The position numbers and the translations under genes are program-made. Below, in pieces: positions 1 to 7,507 of a stretch of DNA of 42,650 nt (positions within the stretch are counted from its first letter, which is position 1; the number at the start of each line of letters is the position of its first letter). Source of the DNA: JACMJP01 sp046160675 (GTDB taxonomy: Bacteria; Bacteroidota; Bacteroidia; Chitinophagales; BACL12). The stretch lies in NCBI GenBank assembly GCA_046160675.1, contig JBJXHH010000187.1, positions 1 to 42,650 on the forward strand, in the 5' to 3' direction. The notes below the pieces were generated by a model. The model searched no databases and was not told the DNA's origin. It was given only the letters and a program-made list of their open reading frames with translations.

Positions 1-108
1 CCTTATATTATTGATAAAAAATATGCAGTGGATATTGACGATGTAGTAAGTTTTTACAAAGCTGAGGAAGTAATTCAAAGTTCTGATTGCATTAAATTTG
101 ATGAGTAA
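1..108 (+). CDS. CMP-sugar synthetase (NeuA-like acylneuraminate cytidylyltransferase), C-terminal fragment
   Basis: Only the last 35 codons are in the window; the frame is open from base 1 to the TAA at 106-108. The visible tail reads PYIIDKKYAVDIDDVVSFYK. This matches the usual C-terminus of acylneuraminate cytidylyltransferases, where an aromatic/proline stretch leads into a conserved 'DID' followed by a helix. These enzymes use CTP to activate a nonulosonic acid (or Kdo-like) sugar to its CMP form. The next gene starts inside this one at 101, which fits an operon. The genes that follow, especially the KdsC-like phosphatase, support the call. The catalytic N-terminal part is outside the window, so the substrate cannot be judged. 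Confidence 0.6.
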   Translation, partial: PYIIDKKYAVDIDDVVSFYKAEEVIQSSDCIKFDE

Positions 109-1096
109 AGATTCTCCAATCTTACTAATGGGAGCTGGTTCTATCGGTGAACGTCATATCAGGAACCTCTGGCAATTCGGGTATAATAACATTTCTGTTT
201 TTAGGCAGAGAAACTTACCTTTCAGAGACATTGGTGACGCAAAAGTGAGAGTTCTGTTAGATTGGGAAGATGTAAAAAACAAAAATTTTCGTTGTGCTTT
301 CATATGTACCCCCACATCACAACATCTTGATCAGGCACTACTTTGTATAAATGAAAACATGCATGTGTTTGTAGAAAAACCTTTATCACATAATTTAGAT
401 AAGTTTGAAGAACTGGAAGCAGCATTACAAAACAAAGAGATATATTTTCATGTAGGATATATGCTGCATTTCCATCCCTTTTTGAAGCAGGTGAAACAAT
501 GGACCTTAGATGAAACATTTGGGAAATTAAAAACTTTTGAAACAACATGGCATTCCTATTTGCCTGATTGGCATCCCTGGGAAAATTATAAAACAAGCTA
601 TGCTGCCAGGCCAGAAATGGGCGGTGGAGCTGCGTTAACCTTATGTCATGATGTGGAGTTAATGCAGTGGATCTGCGGTACTGTGAAACAGCATGAAACA
701 AAACTTTATTATTGTAAAGATCTTGCATTGGAAGTTGATACAGGTGCTGATGTAGCTTTGCAGTTTGACAATGTGGCTGGTGTTTGTTTTATCAGTTTTT
801 GTTCGAAACAGGAAAAAAGAGAATATAATTTTTCATTTCAACATGCTGAAATAAAAATTGATTACCTGAAGAATGAGATGAAAATAAAACAAGAAAATGG
901 TTTAGAAATGAAAACCTTGCCTGAATTTGAACGAAACAAAATGTATATAGAGCAATTGAAAGAGTTTTTTACAACCCTAGAGAAGAAACAATATTCCAAT
1001 GTCGGGAATATGAAATCTTTACAGAAAGAGGAAGAATTAATAAAAATTTGTTCCCCGCAGTTTGCAAACAAGCCCGTTAAAAATATGGAAGTATGA
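101..1096 (+). CDS. Gfo/Idh/MocA-family sugar oxidoreductase
   Basis: This is a 331-residue NAD(P)-dependent sugar dehydrogenase of the Gfo/Idh/MocA family. The N-terminal Rossmann motif GAGSIGERH lies near residues 11-19, the family EKP motif (VEKPLS) near residue 92, and a C-terminal catalytic region contains GGGAALTLCHDVELM. A TTG at 98 precedes the ATG at 101; ATG is the more likely start. The gene overlaps the upstream CMP-sugar synthetase by 8 bases and shares an ATGA overlap with the next gene, so translation is probably coupled. In this setting it likely oxidises, reduces or epimerises an intermediate of a CMP-activated sugar. The exact substrate cannot be read from the sequence. Confidence 0.85.
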   Translation: MSKDSPILLMGAGSIGERHIRNLWQFGYNNISVFRQRNLPFRDIGDAKVRVLLDWEDVKNKNFRCAFICTPTSQHLDQALLCINENMHVFVEKPLSHNLDKFEELEAALQNKEIYFHVGYMLHFHPFLKQVKQWTLDETFGKLKTFETTWHSYLPDWHPWENYKTSYAARPEMGGGAALTLCHDVELMQWICGTVKQHETKLYYCKDLALEVDTGADVALQFDNVAGVCFISFCSKQEKREYNFSFQHAEIKIDYLKNEMKIKQENGLEMKTLPEFERNKMYIEQLKEFFTTLEKKQYSNVGNMKSLQKEEELIKICSPQFANKPVKNMEV

Positions 1097-1914
1097 AGAA
1101 TGCAGTTACAATTGAAAACAAAGTTGTATTAATTACAGGGGCTTTTGGGCTGATTGGGAAAACTATTTCATTGGCTTTCCTTCAACAAGGTGCAAAAGTT
1201 ATTTTAGCTGATGTAGATGTCAGGAAAAAATCAAAAGTGGAGAGTGAATTGAAAACATTTGCTTCTTCAAAAGATTTCCTGATATGTATTACAGATATAA
1301 CAAACCCGCTTGCATGTAAACGGTGTATTGAAGCTGCAGTGAAAAAATTTAAAAAAATTGATGTATTGATAAATAATGCAGCATTAGATGCAAAATTTGA
1401 CAAGCAGAATATTTCAAAAATCAATCATACAAGGTTTGAGAATTTCCCGATCAAGGATTTTGAGAGATCAATGAAAGTGAATGTTACAGGCCTTATGATC
1501 ATGACACAGGCAGCTTGCAGGCAGATGCTGAAACAGGGTTATGGTAATATCATCAATGTTGCTTCAACTTACTCTCTTGTAGCCCCTAACCAAAATTTAT
1601 ATGACTTTGCTGATGGGGATATTAAATTTAAACCTGTTGATTATGTTGTTTCAAAATCTTTCATACCCAACTTTACAAAGTATCTCGCAACGTTTTATGC
1701 CAAAGAAAATATCCGATGCAATGCCATTGCGCCGCATGGTATTTTTAATGAGCATGATGATAAATTTGTTACTAACTTTTCAAAACTTTCTCCTATGGGG
1801 AGAATGGCAGATAAAAATGAAATAATCGGACCTTTTACATTTCTTGCAAGTGATGCTTCAAGTTATATGACCGGTAGTGTATTAACTGTTGACGGAGGCT
1901 GGACAGCATGGTAA
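1093..1914 (+). CDS. Short-chain dehydrogenase/reductase
   Basis: A classical SDR of 273 residues. It has the cofactor-binding TGAFGLIG motif (about residues 15-22), the NNAA structural motif (about residue 92), a catalytic Ser in NVASTYS, and the Tyr/Lys pair in YVVSK (Tyr about residue 183, Lys about 187). The C-terminus DGGWTAW is also typical. It overlaps the oxidoreductase upstream (ATGA) and the methyltransferase downstream by 7 bases. SDRs of this type sit next to CMP-sugar synthetases in flagellin and capsule nonulosonate loci (PtmA is a named example). By position it should act on the same sugar as its neighbours; the reaction is not known. Confidence 0.85.
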   Translation: MKNAVTIENKVVLITGAFGLIGKTISLAFLQQGAKVILADVDVRKKSKVESELKTFASSKDFLICITDITNPLACKRCIEAAVKKFKKIDVLINNAALDAKFDKQNISKINHTRFENFPIKDFERSMKVNVTGLMIMTQAACRQMLKQGYGNIINVASTYSLVAPNQNLYDFADGDIKFKPVDYVVSKSFIPNFTKYLATFYAKENIRCNAIAPHGIFNEHDDKFVTNFSKLSPMGRMADKNEIIGPFTFLASDASSYMTGSVLTVDGGWTAW

Positions 1915-2705
1915 AAAATCATTTTAAAAAAGATCTTGAATGGAATGAAAAAGCAAACATTAATCCTCTTTATGCTATCATGTCAACACAAGAGTTTGAA
2001 AATGCAGAGGAGAAGAATATTTCGACTGAGCAGGTAGCAAAATTTTATGATGCGGGAAAACAAATTTGGGACACTAATTTTCAACCTGCATTAAACAAAC
2101 TATCCGGCGGAAAACCGTTGGCTGTATTAGAATGGGGTTGTGGAATGGGACGGCTTTTATTGTATGCGATGCAAGAAAAGCATTTATGCACAGGTGTAGA
2201 TATTAGCTCAAAACAACTTGAATTATTGAAAATATATTTCCCCATCCCCCAGAATCCCGAAACAATATTGTATTCACCACTACAGCCAATTCCTTTACCT
2301 GATGAATCGTTTGATTTCATTTATTCTCATGCAGTTTTACAGCATATAAAATCAAGACAAGGATTGGTGTTCGTTATTCAGGAAATGATAAGGTTGCTCA
2401 AAAAAGATGGCATATTGAAAATACAATTCCGAACAGTGAATAAGAGGCAAACGAATAATGAAATAATTCCGGTGTATGTAGGCACTGCTGAAAACCGCAC
2501 ACTAATTTTGTATTTACGTAAGATATCTTTTTTTTATATTCCTATTATGAGAATAATAAAACATAACCATTGGGGTGGAGCAGGATGTTATATGCCTGAG
2601 AGAGAATACAAGCGTATTTTCAAGCGGAACAATATACAAATATTATCCTTCGAATATAAAACTTCAAATGATCAGGCTTTAGTATGGATAACCGCAAAAA
2701 AATAA
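1908..2705 (+). CDS. Class I SAM-dependent methyltransferase
   Basis: A 265-residue protein with the Rossmann-like methyltransferase fold. Motif I is VLEWGCGMGRLL near residues 73-84, followed by the acidic loop GVDISSKQL that binds SAM. A post-motif LPDESFDFIYSHAVLQH belongs to the methyltransferase 11/25-type core. The start overlaps the SDR by 7 bases, and the end overlaps the phosphatase gene by 22 bases. Placed between the SDR and the phosphatase, it may add an O- or N-methyl group to the CMP-activated sugar or to the growing glycan. This role is inferred from position only. Confidence 0.8.
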   Translation: MVKNHFKKDLEWNEKANINPLYAIMSTQEFENAEEKNISTEQVAKFYDAGKQIWDTNFQPALNKLSGGKPLAVLEWGCGMGRLLLYAMQEKHLCTGVDISSKQLELLKIYFPIPQNPETILYSPLQPIPLPDESFDFIYSHAVLQHIKSRQGLVFVIQEMIRLLKKDGILKIQFRTVNKRQTNNEIIPVYVGTAENRTLILYLRKISFFYIPIMRIIKHNHWGGAGCYMPEREYKRIFKRNNIQILSFEYKTSNDQALVWITAKK

Positions 2706-3169
2706 AACTCTTTTTGAGTGATGTTGATGGCGTATTAACAGACGCCGGGATGTACTACACTGAAAGCGGGGATGAGTTTAAAAAATTTAATACGCATGAC
2801 GGCATGGGTTTTAATTTGCTTCAAAAAGCAGGTATAAAAACCGGATTGATTACTACAGAAAACACAAAAATCGTAACTAACCGGGCAAAGAAATTAAAGA
2901 TAGATTACTTATACCAGGGGGTAGGTTTCGGTAGCAAACTGGATGCTGCAAAAGAAATTTGTGCGAAAGAAAAAATATCCCTGAGTGAGGTTGCTTACAT
3001 AGGTGATGATATAAATTGTATCGAATTGCTTGAAGCAGTAGGTATTGCAGCATGCCCGGCTAATGCAACCAAAAAAGTAAAAGAAATTCCCGGTATTATT
3101 CATTTAAAAAAATCGGGAGGCGATGGGGCAGTGAGAGAGTTTATTGAAATGATCTTAGATGAAAAGTAG
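2684..3169 (+). CDS. KdsC-like HAD phosphatase (nonulosonate/Kdo phosphate phosphatase type)
   Basis: A capless (C0) HAD phosphatase of 161 residues, the normal size for KdsC and for the KDN-9-phosphate phosphatases of Bacteroidetes. The nucleophile and acid/base are Asp13 and Asp15 in DVDGVLTD, motif II is the TTEN segment near residue 57, the motif III lysine is near residue 85, and motif IV is GDD at 107-109. The C-terminal GGDGAVRE tail matches the conserved KdsC/KDN phosphatase end. It should remove phosphate from a sugar acid phosphate before CMP activation. Its place one operon away from NeuA fits a phosphorylated nonulosonic acid pathway. The matching synthase (NeuB-like) is not in the window and probably lies to the left. 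Confidence 0.8.
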   Translation: MDNRKKIKLFLSDVDGVLTDAGMYYTESGDEFKKFNTHDGMGFNLLQKAGIKTGLITTENTKIVTNRAKKLKIDYLYQGVGFGSKLDAAKEICAKEKISLSEVAYIGDDINCIELLEAVGIAACPANATKKVKEIPGIIHLKKSGGDGAVREFIEMILDEK

Positions 3170-4643
3170 TTTTGGTCAACAATTTTTAAAAAATACTGCC
3201 AGTAATTATGCTATCATTTTTTTGAGAATACTGCTAGCCCTCCTAACCGTACCTGTGTATTTTCATGTTTACGGCGAAGAACAATACGGTATTTATCTGC
3301 TTTCTTTCGGTTTAATCACTTCTTTTTCATTTCTTGATTTTGGCGCCGGAAAATCTTTGATAAGATACACTGCTGAATTTTGCCAGGATAAGAATCATGA
3401 TAAATTTTCTGAGGCACTTGTGAATTCTATTGTCCTGGTAGCTGTTTCTGCGGTTATAGTATTTATCATTCTTGTTATTTGCGGGTTGTTTGCTGATAAT
3501 TTTTTTCATGTGCGTCCTGAATATACAACGCTCGCTAGAGATGTCTTTTTTATAGCCGCCTGCACTTCTGTTATTCAGTTCCTGAACTTTATTCCGACTT
3601 ATATTTTACAGGGGTTAAGTGTATTTCATAAAAGAAACATCTTTCAATTAGGAATTATATTCATTCAAGGAATACTGCTGTTTTGGGTTTTTCAAACAGA
3701 GCCTCCTTTATTTCAGTTTTGTATTTATTTCGCTTGCATTATCGTTCTGAGTTTTATTTTTGACCTCTACCTGGTGTTTAAGCAACATATACTTAAAGGA
3801 ATAAAACTTAAACTACGCAAAACAGTTTTTTTTAAAAGCGATTCTTTCAAATATTCAAATCAGATATTTCTACTTTCAGTTGTGGGTTTTCTTTCCTCTC
3901 AGGCAGATAAATTGATCATATCAGCTATATCAGGTATTTCAGCTGTTACAGCTTATAGTATTATTACTAAGCCGTATTACCTGGTAAAGGCATTATTTGC
4001 TAACTACTATGCAGTTCTGCAGCCGGAGTTTGTGAAAACAAACACGGTCCAGGATTCTGTACAACTTAGGACTTTGATTATATGTAGTACAAGAGTGGCA
4101 GTTGCTGCAACATACATTGTTTTGTTATCTGTCGGCTTTTTTTTTACCCCCTTACTTAGGTTTTGGATCGGCGAAGATTCTTATAGCACATACTGGCTTT
4201 GGGGCGTACTTGCTTTGTTCAATGTTTTCATTTCCGCTTTCTATGGAAGTATTTTCAGAGCAATGTTTGTAACTGGCAAAACAAACATCCTTTTCAGGTT
4301 AGACACAATTTGCGTATTCATAAATTTCATTACAAGCCTTATACTCACAATGCGTTTCGGATGGTACGGTGTTATACTCGGAACATCTTTGCAAATGATT
4401 ATAATGTTATTTCTCCTTTTGTTGCATGCGAAAAAACATTATGGTATCAGGGTAACTGATATTATTACAATAAATTATTTTTTGCTATTACTTACTTCCC
4501 TGCTGATCTCAACAGTCATATACTTCTTTTATACAATAAGTGATATTCAATGGGTGTGGTTTCTTGCTGTTCAATGCTGCATTCTTATTATCATAACAAT
4601 ATTCACTTTCAGAAAAGATAAGTTATTGATGGAATTAATATGA
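3159..4643 (+). CDS. wzx: Wzx-type oligosaccharide flippase
   Basis: A 494-residue integral membrane protein of the MOP/MVF superfamily (polysaccharide biosynthesis type). It has about 12-14 hydrophobic segments. The N-terminal region carries the FLRILLALLTVPVYF helix, followed by GEEQYGIYLLSFGL, which is typical of Wzx proteins, and an aromatic/charged region between the two halves. It should move the undecaprenyl-linked repeat unit across the inner membrane. It overlaps the phosphatase by 11 bases and the following gene by an ATGA. With Wzy (11050), Wza (26184) and Wzc (27007), it completes a Wzx/Wzy assembly pathway. Confidence in the family is high. Confidence 0.88.
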   Translation: MKSSFGQQFLKNTASNYAIIFLRILLALLTVPVYFHVYGEEQYGIYLLSFGLITSFSFLDFGAGKSLIRYTAEFCQDKNHDKFSEALVNSIVLVAVSAVIVFIILVICGLFADNFFHVRPEYTTLARDVFFIAACTSVIQFLNFIPTYILQGLSVFHKRNIFQLGIIFIQGILLFWVFQTEPPLFQFCIYFACIIVLSFIFDLYLVFKQHILKGIKLKLRKTVFFKSDSFKYSNQIFLLSVVGFLSSQADKLIISAISGISAVTAYSIITKPYYLVKALFANYYAVLQPEFVKTNTVQDSVQLRTLIICSTRVAVAATYIVLLSVGFFFTPLLRFWIGEDSYSTYWLWGVLALFNVFISAFYGSIFRAMFVTGKTNILFRLDTICVFINFITSLILTMRFGWYGVILGTSLQMIIMLFLLLLHAKKHYGIRVTDIITINYFLLLLTSLLISTVIYFFYTISDIQWVWFLAVQCCILIIITIFTFRKDKLLMELI

Positions 4644-5911
4644 AAATTGGTGTTGTACTTACTTTCTTTGATTTCAGAAATGATGTAAGAAAGGTGCTTG
4701 AGATTATGGCTTATTCAAATGAAGTGACTGTCTTTGCAAGAAGTGAAGATCAGGAACTAATAAGCAAGCAACTACCGGGCAAAGTGGGCTTACGCTTTAT
4801 AAAAGAAAAAATTCAAAATACCCGAAACACAATACTGGAGAGGCTCTTTCTTCTCTTTAAGAAATTACCAAAAAGCAGTCAGAATTATTTTTTGATGGAG
4901 GCATTCAAAATTCAAAATAACCCAAATATTAAAGCACAAAAAAAAGGCTGGCGCATTTTACGCCTGCAAAAAGTGCTGCCAAAAATATTTTCTTATCAGC
5001 AATATATAAAGCTTTTACAATTTTCCGGCAAAACAGAAATTGATGACATTGACAAGTTTTTTTTTCTAACAGAAATATATGATGATTATTTTCTTGCAAG
5101 GATTCAAAAGGAAAAAAAACCTGCAACAGTATATGTGTATAGCTGGGACCATGCTTGTAAACACACAAAGTTCCCGGGCAAAATAAAGTATGCGGTTTGG
5201 AATACAGGGGTTGGTGAAGATGTACGCAAATTGCAGCATTGCAATAGCGAAGCGATTTCAATAACAGGCGCAAGCCAGTTTGGTTTTATTGATGAATACA
5301 GAAAGAAGCGGCATGAACTGAAGTCGGAATACTCCTTTCAGTATCTTTATTTTGGCTGTGCAATTGGTATTGAAAGCATTGCAACAAAGGAGGTGGCGCT
5401 TATAAAGCAGGTTGCAGAATTATTGCGCAGAAAATACCCTGACATAAAACTTGTGGTTCGCCCTTACCCCGTTTTAAGGGACTGGAGTTTGTACGATGGA
5501 TTAAAAAGTATTGATAACATTGTGTTAGATGATGATTTCAGATCTGCTGATTTATCTGTTTCTGAAGAAAATATCTATTTGAAATATAAGAAAATAGAAG
5601 AAGCTAAAGCATTTTTGCACATCGGCACTACACTGGGTTTGGAAGCTTGTTTTCTTAATACAGTTTCATTTATTCTTAACTTCGGATATGAAGATATAAG
5701 AAATGACTTGTATAGTTTTATTCATCAGTATCAGAATGAAAAGTACCTAATCAACCAGTTCCCCGAGAATTGTGTCAACTCATTAGAAGAAATGGAGCAT
5801 GTATTGGCAAACATAGATAACATTAAGTATAGAAGACAAAATAATGAGATACAGGCACAATTTCCAGTTTATTCTTTTCAAACATTTGCACAAAACCTTA
5901 TCAACGCTTGA
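4640..5911 (+). CDS. Putative GT-B-like transferase, unassigned family
   Basis: A 423-residue protein I do not recognise at family level. There is no signal peptide or clear membrane helix. The start (KIGVVLTFFDFRNDVRKV) looks like the first strand and helix of a GT-B Rossmann domain. The C-terminal half has VVRPYP and then HIGTTLGLEACFLNT (near residues 326-340). That pattern resembles the nucleotide-sugar-binding end of capsule transferases and CDP-glycerol or sialyltransferase-like enzymes, where a G-T/S-x-x-x-E loop follows a beta strand. It lies between the flippase and an acetyltransferase and overlaps both neighbours. A glycosyl- or glycerophosphotransferase is the best guess; a transferase using the CMP sugar from the upstream cassette is possible. 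Confidence 0.5.
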   Translation: MKIGVVLTFFDFRNDVRKVLEIMAYSNEVTVFARSEDQELISKQLPGKVGLRFIKEKIQNTRNTILERLFLLFKKLPKSSQNYFLMEAFKIQNNPNIKAQKKGWRILRLQKVLPKIFSYQQYIKLLQFSGKTEIDDIDKFFFLTEIYDDYFLARIQKEKKPATVYVYSWDHACKHTKFPGKIKYAVWNTGVGEDVRKLQHCNSEAISITGASQFGFIDEYRKKRHELKSEYSFQYLYFGCAIGIESIATKEVALIKQVAELLRRKYPDIKLVVRPYPVLRDWSLYDGLKSIDNIVLDDDFRSADLSVSEENIYLKYKKIEEAKAFLHIGTTLGLEACFLNTVSFILNFGYEDIRNDLYSFIHQYQNEKYLINQFPENCVNSLEEMEHVLANIDNIKYRRQNNEIQAQFPVYSFQTFAQNLINA

Positions 5912-6462
5912 AAAACTTTTTGCTCTGGTTTTATACCGGATACCTCGGTTTAAGAAATTACCTTTTCAGGGATTGGATTATGTTTATTCCTTCTTACACT
6001 ATCCGACATTTTTTCATCAGGCGAACAGTAAAACATTTCGGTAAGGGCTCCAGCTGTCTTATGCAGGTGGATTTCAGGAAAGGGAAAAATATTTCCATTG
6101 GAAATCATACCGTTATTAATTCAAAAGTTTTACTTGATGGGAGAGGAGGTAGAATATATGTTGGGGATAATGTTGATATTGCTCAGGAAACAAATGTGTG
6201 GACCCTTGCACATGATACAAACAGCCATGTACATGCGACAAAAGGAGCTGATGTGATTATTGAAGATTATGTTTGGATAGCATCAAGGGTAACAATTTTA
6301 CCCGGAGTTAAAATCGGCAAAGGCGCTGTTGTTGCTGCTTGTTCATTAGTAAATAAAGATGTTGAACCAATGTCAATTGTAGCGGGTGTTCCAGCAAAAG
6401 TTATAGGAAAAAGAAATTCACAACTCAACTACATTTTACATTACAGGCCCTGGTTCAGATAG
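5908..6462 (+). CDS. Hexapeptide-repeat O-acetyltransferase (WbbJ/maltose acetyltransferase type)
   Basis: A 184-residue left-handed beta-helix acetyltransferase. Hexapeptide repeats run from about residue 62 to 160 (for example ISIGNHTVIN, VIIEDYVWIASRVTILPGVKIGKGAVVAA). The C-terminal segment SIVAGVPAKVIGKR is the standard end of the family. The conserved catalytic His lies in the TLAHDTNSH region. The start is a TTG at 5908 that overlaps the upstream TGA (TTGA); no ATG occurs before codon 25, and the N-terminal residues fit the family. It probably O-acetylates a sugar of the repeat unit. The downstream gene's open frame overlaps this gene's 3' end in the +1 frame. Confidence 0.82.
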   Translation: MKNFLLWFYTGYLGLRNYLFRDWIMFIPSYTIRHFFIRRTVKHFGKGSSCLMQVDFRKGKNISIGNHTVINSKVLLDGRGGRIYVGDNVDIAQETNVWTLAHDTNSHVHATKGADVIIEDYVWIASRVTILPGVKIGKGAVVAACSLVNKDVEPMSIVAGVPAKVIGKRNSQLNYILHYRPWFR

Positions 6463-6466
6463 AAAA

Positions 6467-7507
6467 ATTAAGGTTGCTTTTTTACCCGTTGCAGGCATTG
6501 AAAATCCTTACCAGTTTCTAAGCATGCAGCAAATAAATAGTTCGGGAGGCATGATTGCAATAGGCGGTGTGAAGGATAAGTTTTTCGGAATCATAAGAAC
6601 CGCTTTATTCATAAAACCCGACATCATCCACTTTGATTGGATTGAATCTTTTTATTACAGGCGGTGGGGTTGGCTCACATACGTGAGTATACCTTCATTT
6701 TTCTTACAACTTTTTGTTGCAAAATATATATGTAAGATCAGAATTGCATTTACTCTGCATAATATTTTTCCGCATGATACAAAAAACAAACGACTGCATA
6801 ATTGGGTGCATACAAAGTTTATGAGACAAACTGATGCAGTAAGGGTTTTTTATACATCAAGTATACAAAAGGTTTCAGATTTATTTGATGTTCCTCCGGT
6901 GAAAATTAAAGTTGCAGTACACCCGCACTATATTCAATACTATCCGAATACAATTTCAAAAACGGAAGCAAGAAAAATTTTAAGCCTGCCGGAAGGGAAA
7001 AAGATATTTCTGTTTTTCGGCACAATAAGGAAATATAAAGGGCTGGATGAGTTGATATATATTTTTAATACAGAACAATTTCATGAAAGTGTCCTGCTTA
7101 TAGCCGGAAAAGTACATGATGTCGAGTATGCAAATAACCTGATACAAGAATTACCCAAAAATGTTTTTATACATACTGAATTTATAAAGAATGGAGATGT
7201 ACAGAAATATTTCAACGCCTGCGATGCCGTGATACTCCCGTTTAAAAATGTAGAAAGTTCGGGCTCTGTAATTCTTGCAATGGGTTTTGCAAAACCTGTA
7301 ATAACTTCTTCAACTTTTGCTGTTGCTGAAGTATTGAAACAACAGGAACAACTTTTATACATAGATGAGTTACGAAGTGCCATTACTGCAGCGCTTAAGC
7401 ATTCTACAGATCAATTGAAGGAAATAGGAAGGTTAAATTTTGATGTAATAAACCAAAATCAAAGCGCAGCTTTCAGTGATATTTTTCTGGGTTTGAAAAA
7501 TAGATAA
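6467..7507 (+). CDS. Glycosyltransferase (GT-B, group 1-like) with apparent ATT start
   Basis: A soluble GT-B glycosyltransferase. The first ATG is at 6524, but the frame is open back to 6407 and encodes IKVAFLPVAGIENPYQFLSM just upstream. That is the first beta strand and loop expected at the start of such enzymes. No ATG, GTG or TTG occurs in this upstream stretch. ATT at 6467 is 4 bases after the TAG of the acetyltransferase and gives a well-sized N-terminus (346 residues), so I place the start there with low certainty. Downstream features are the substrate strand IIHFDWIESFYYRRWG, the second-domain start FLFFGTIRKYKGLDEL and the donor loop NVESSGSVILAMGFAKPVI. It should add one sugar of the repeat unit on the cytoplasmic side. 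Confidence 0.78.
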   Translation: MKVAFLPVAGIENPYQFLSMQQINSSGGMIAIGGVKDKFFGIIRTALFIKPDIIHFDWIESFYYRRWGWLTYVSIPSFFLQLFVAKYICKIRIAFTLHNIFPHDTKNKRLHNWVHTKFMRQTDAVRVFYTSSIQKVSDLFDVPPVKIKVAVHPHYIQYYPNTISKTEARKILSLPEGKKIFLFFGTIRKYKGLDELIYIFNTEQFHESVLLIAGKVHDVEYANNLIQELPKNVFIHTEFIKNGDVQKYFNACDAVILPFKNVESSGSVILAMGFAKPVITSSTFAVAEVLKQQEQLLYIDELRSAITAALKHSTDQLKEIGRLNFDVINQNQSAAFSDIFLGLKNR

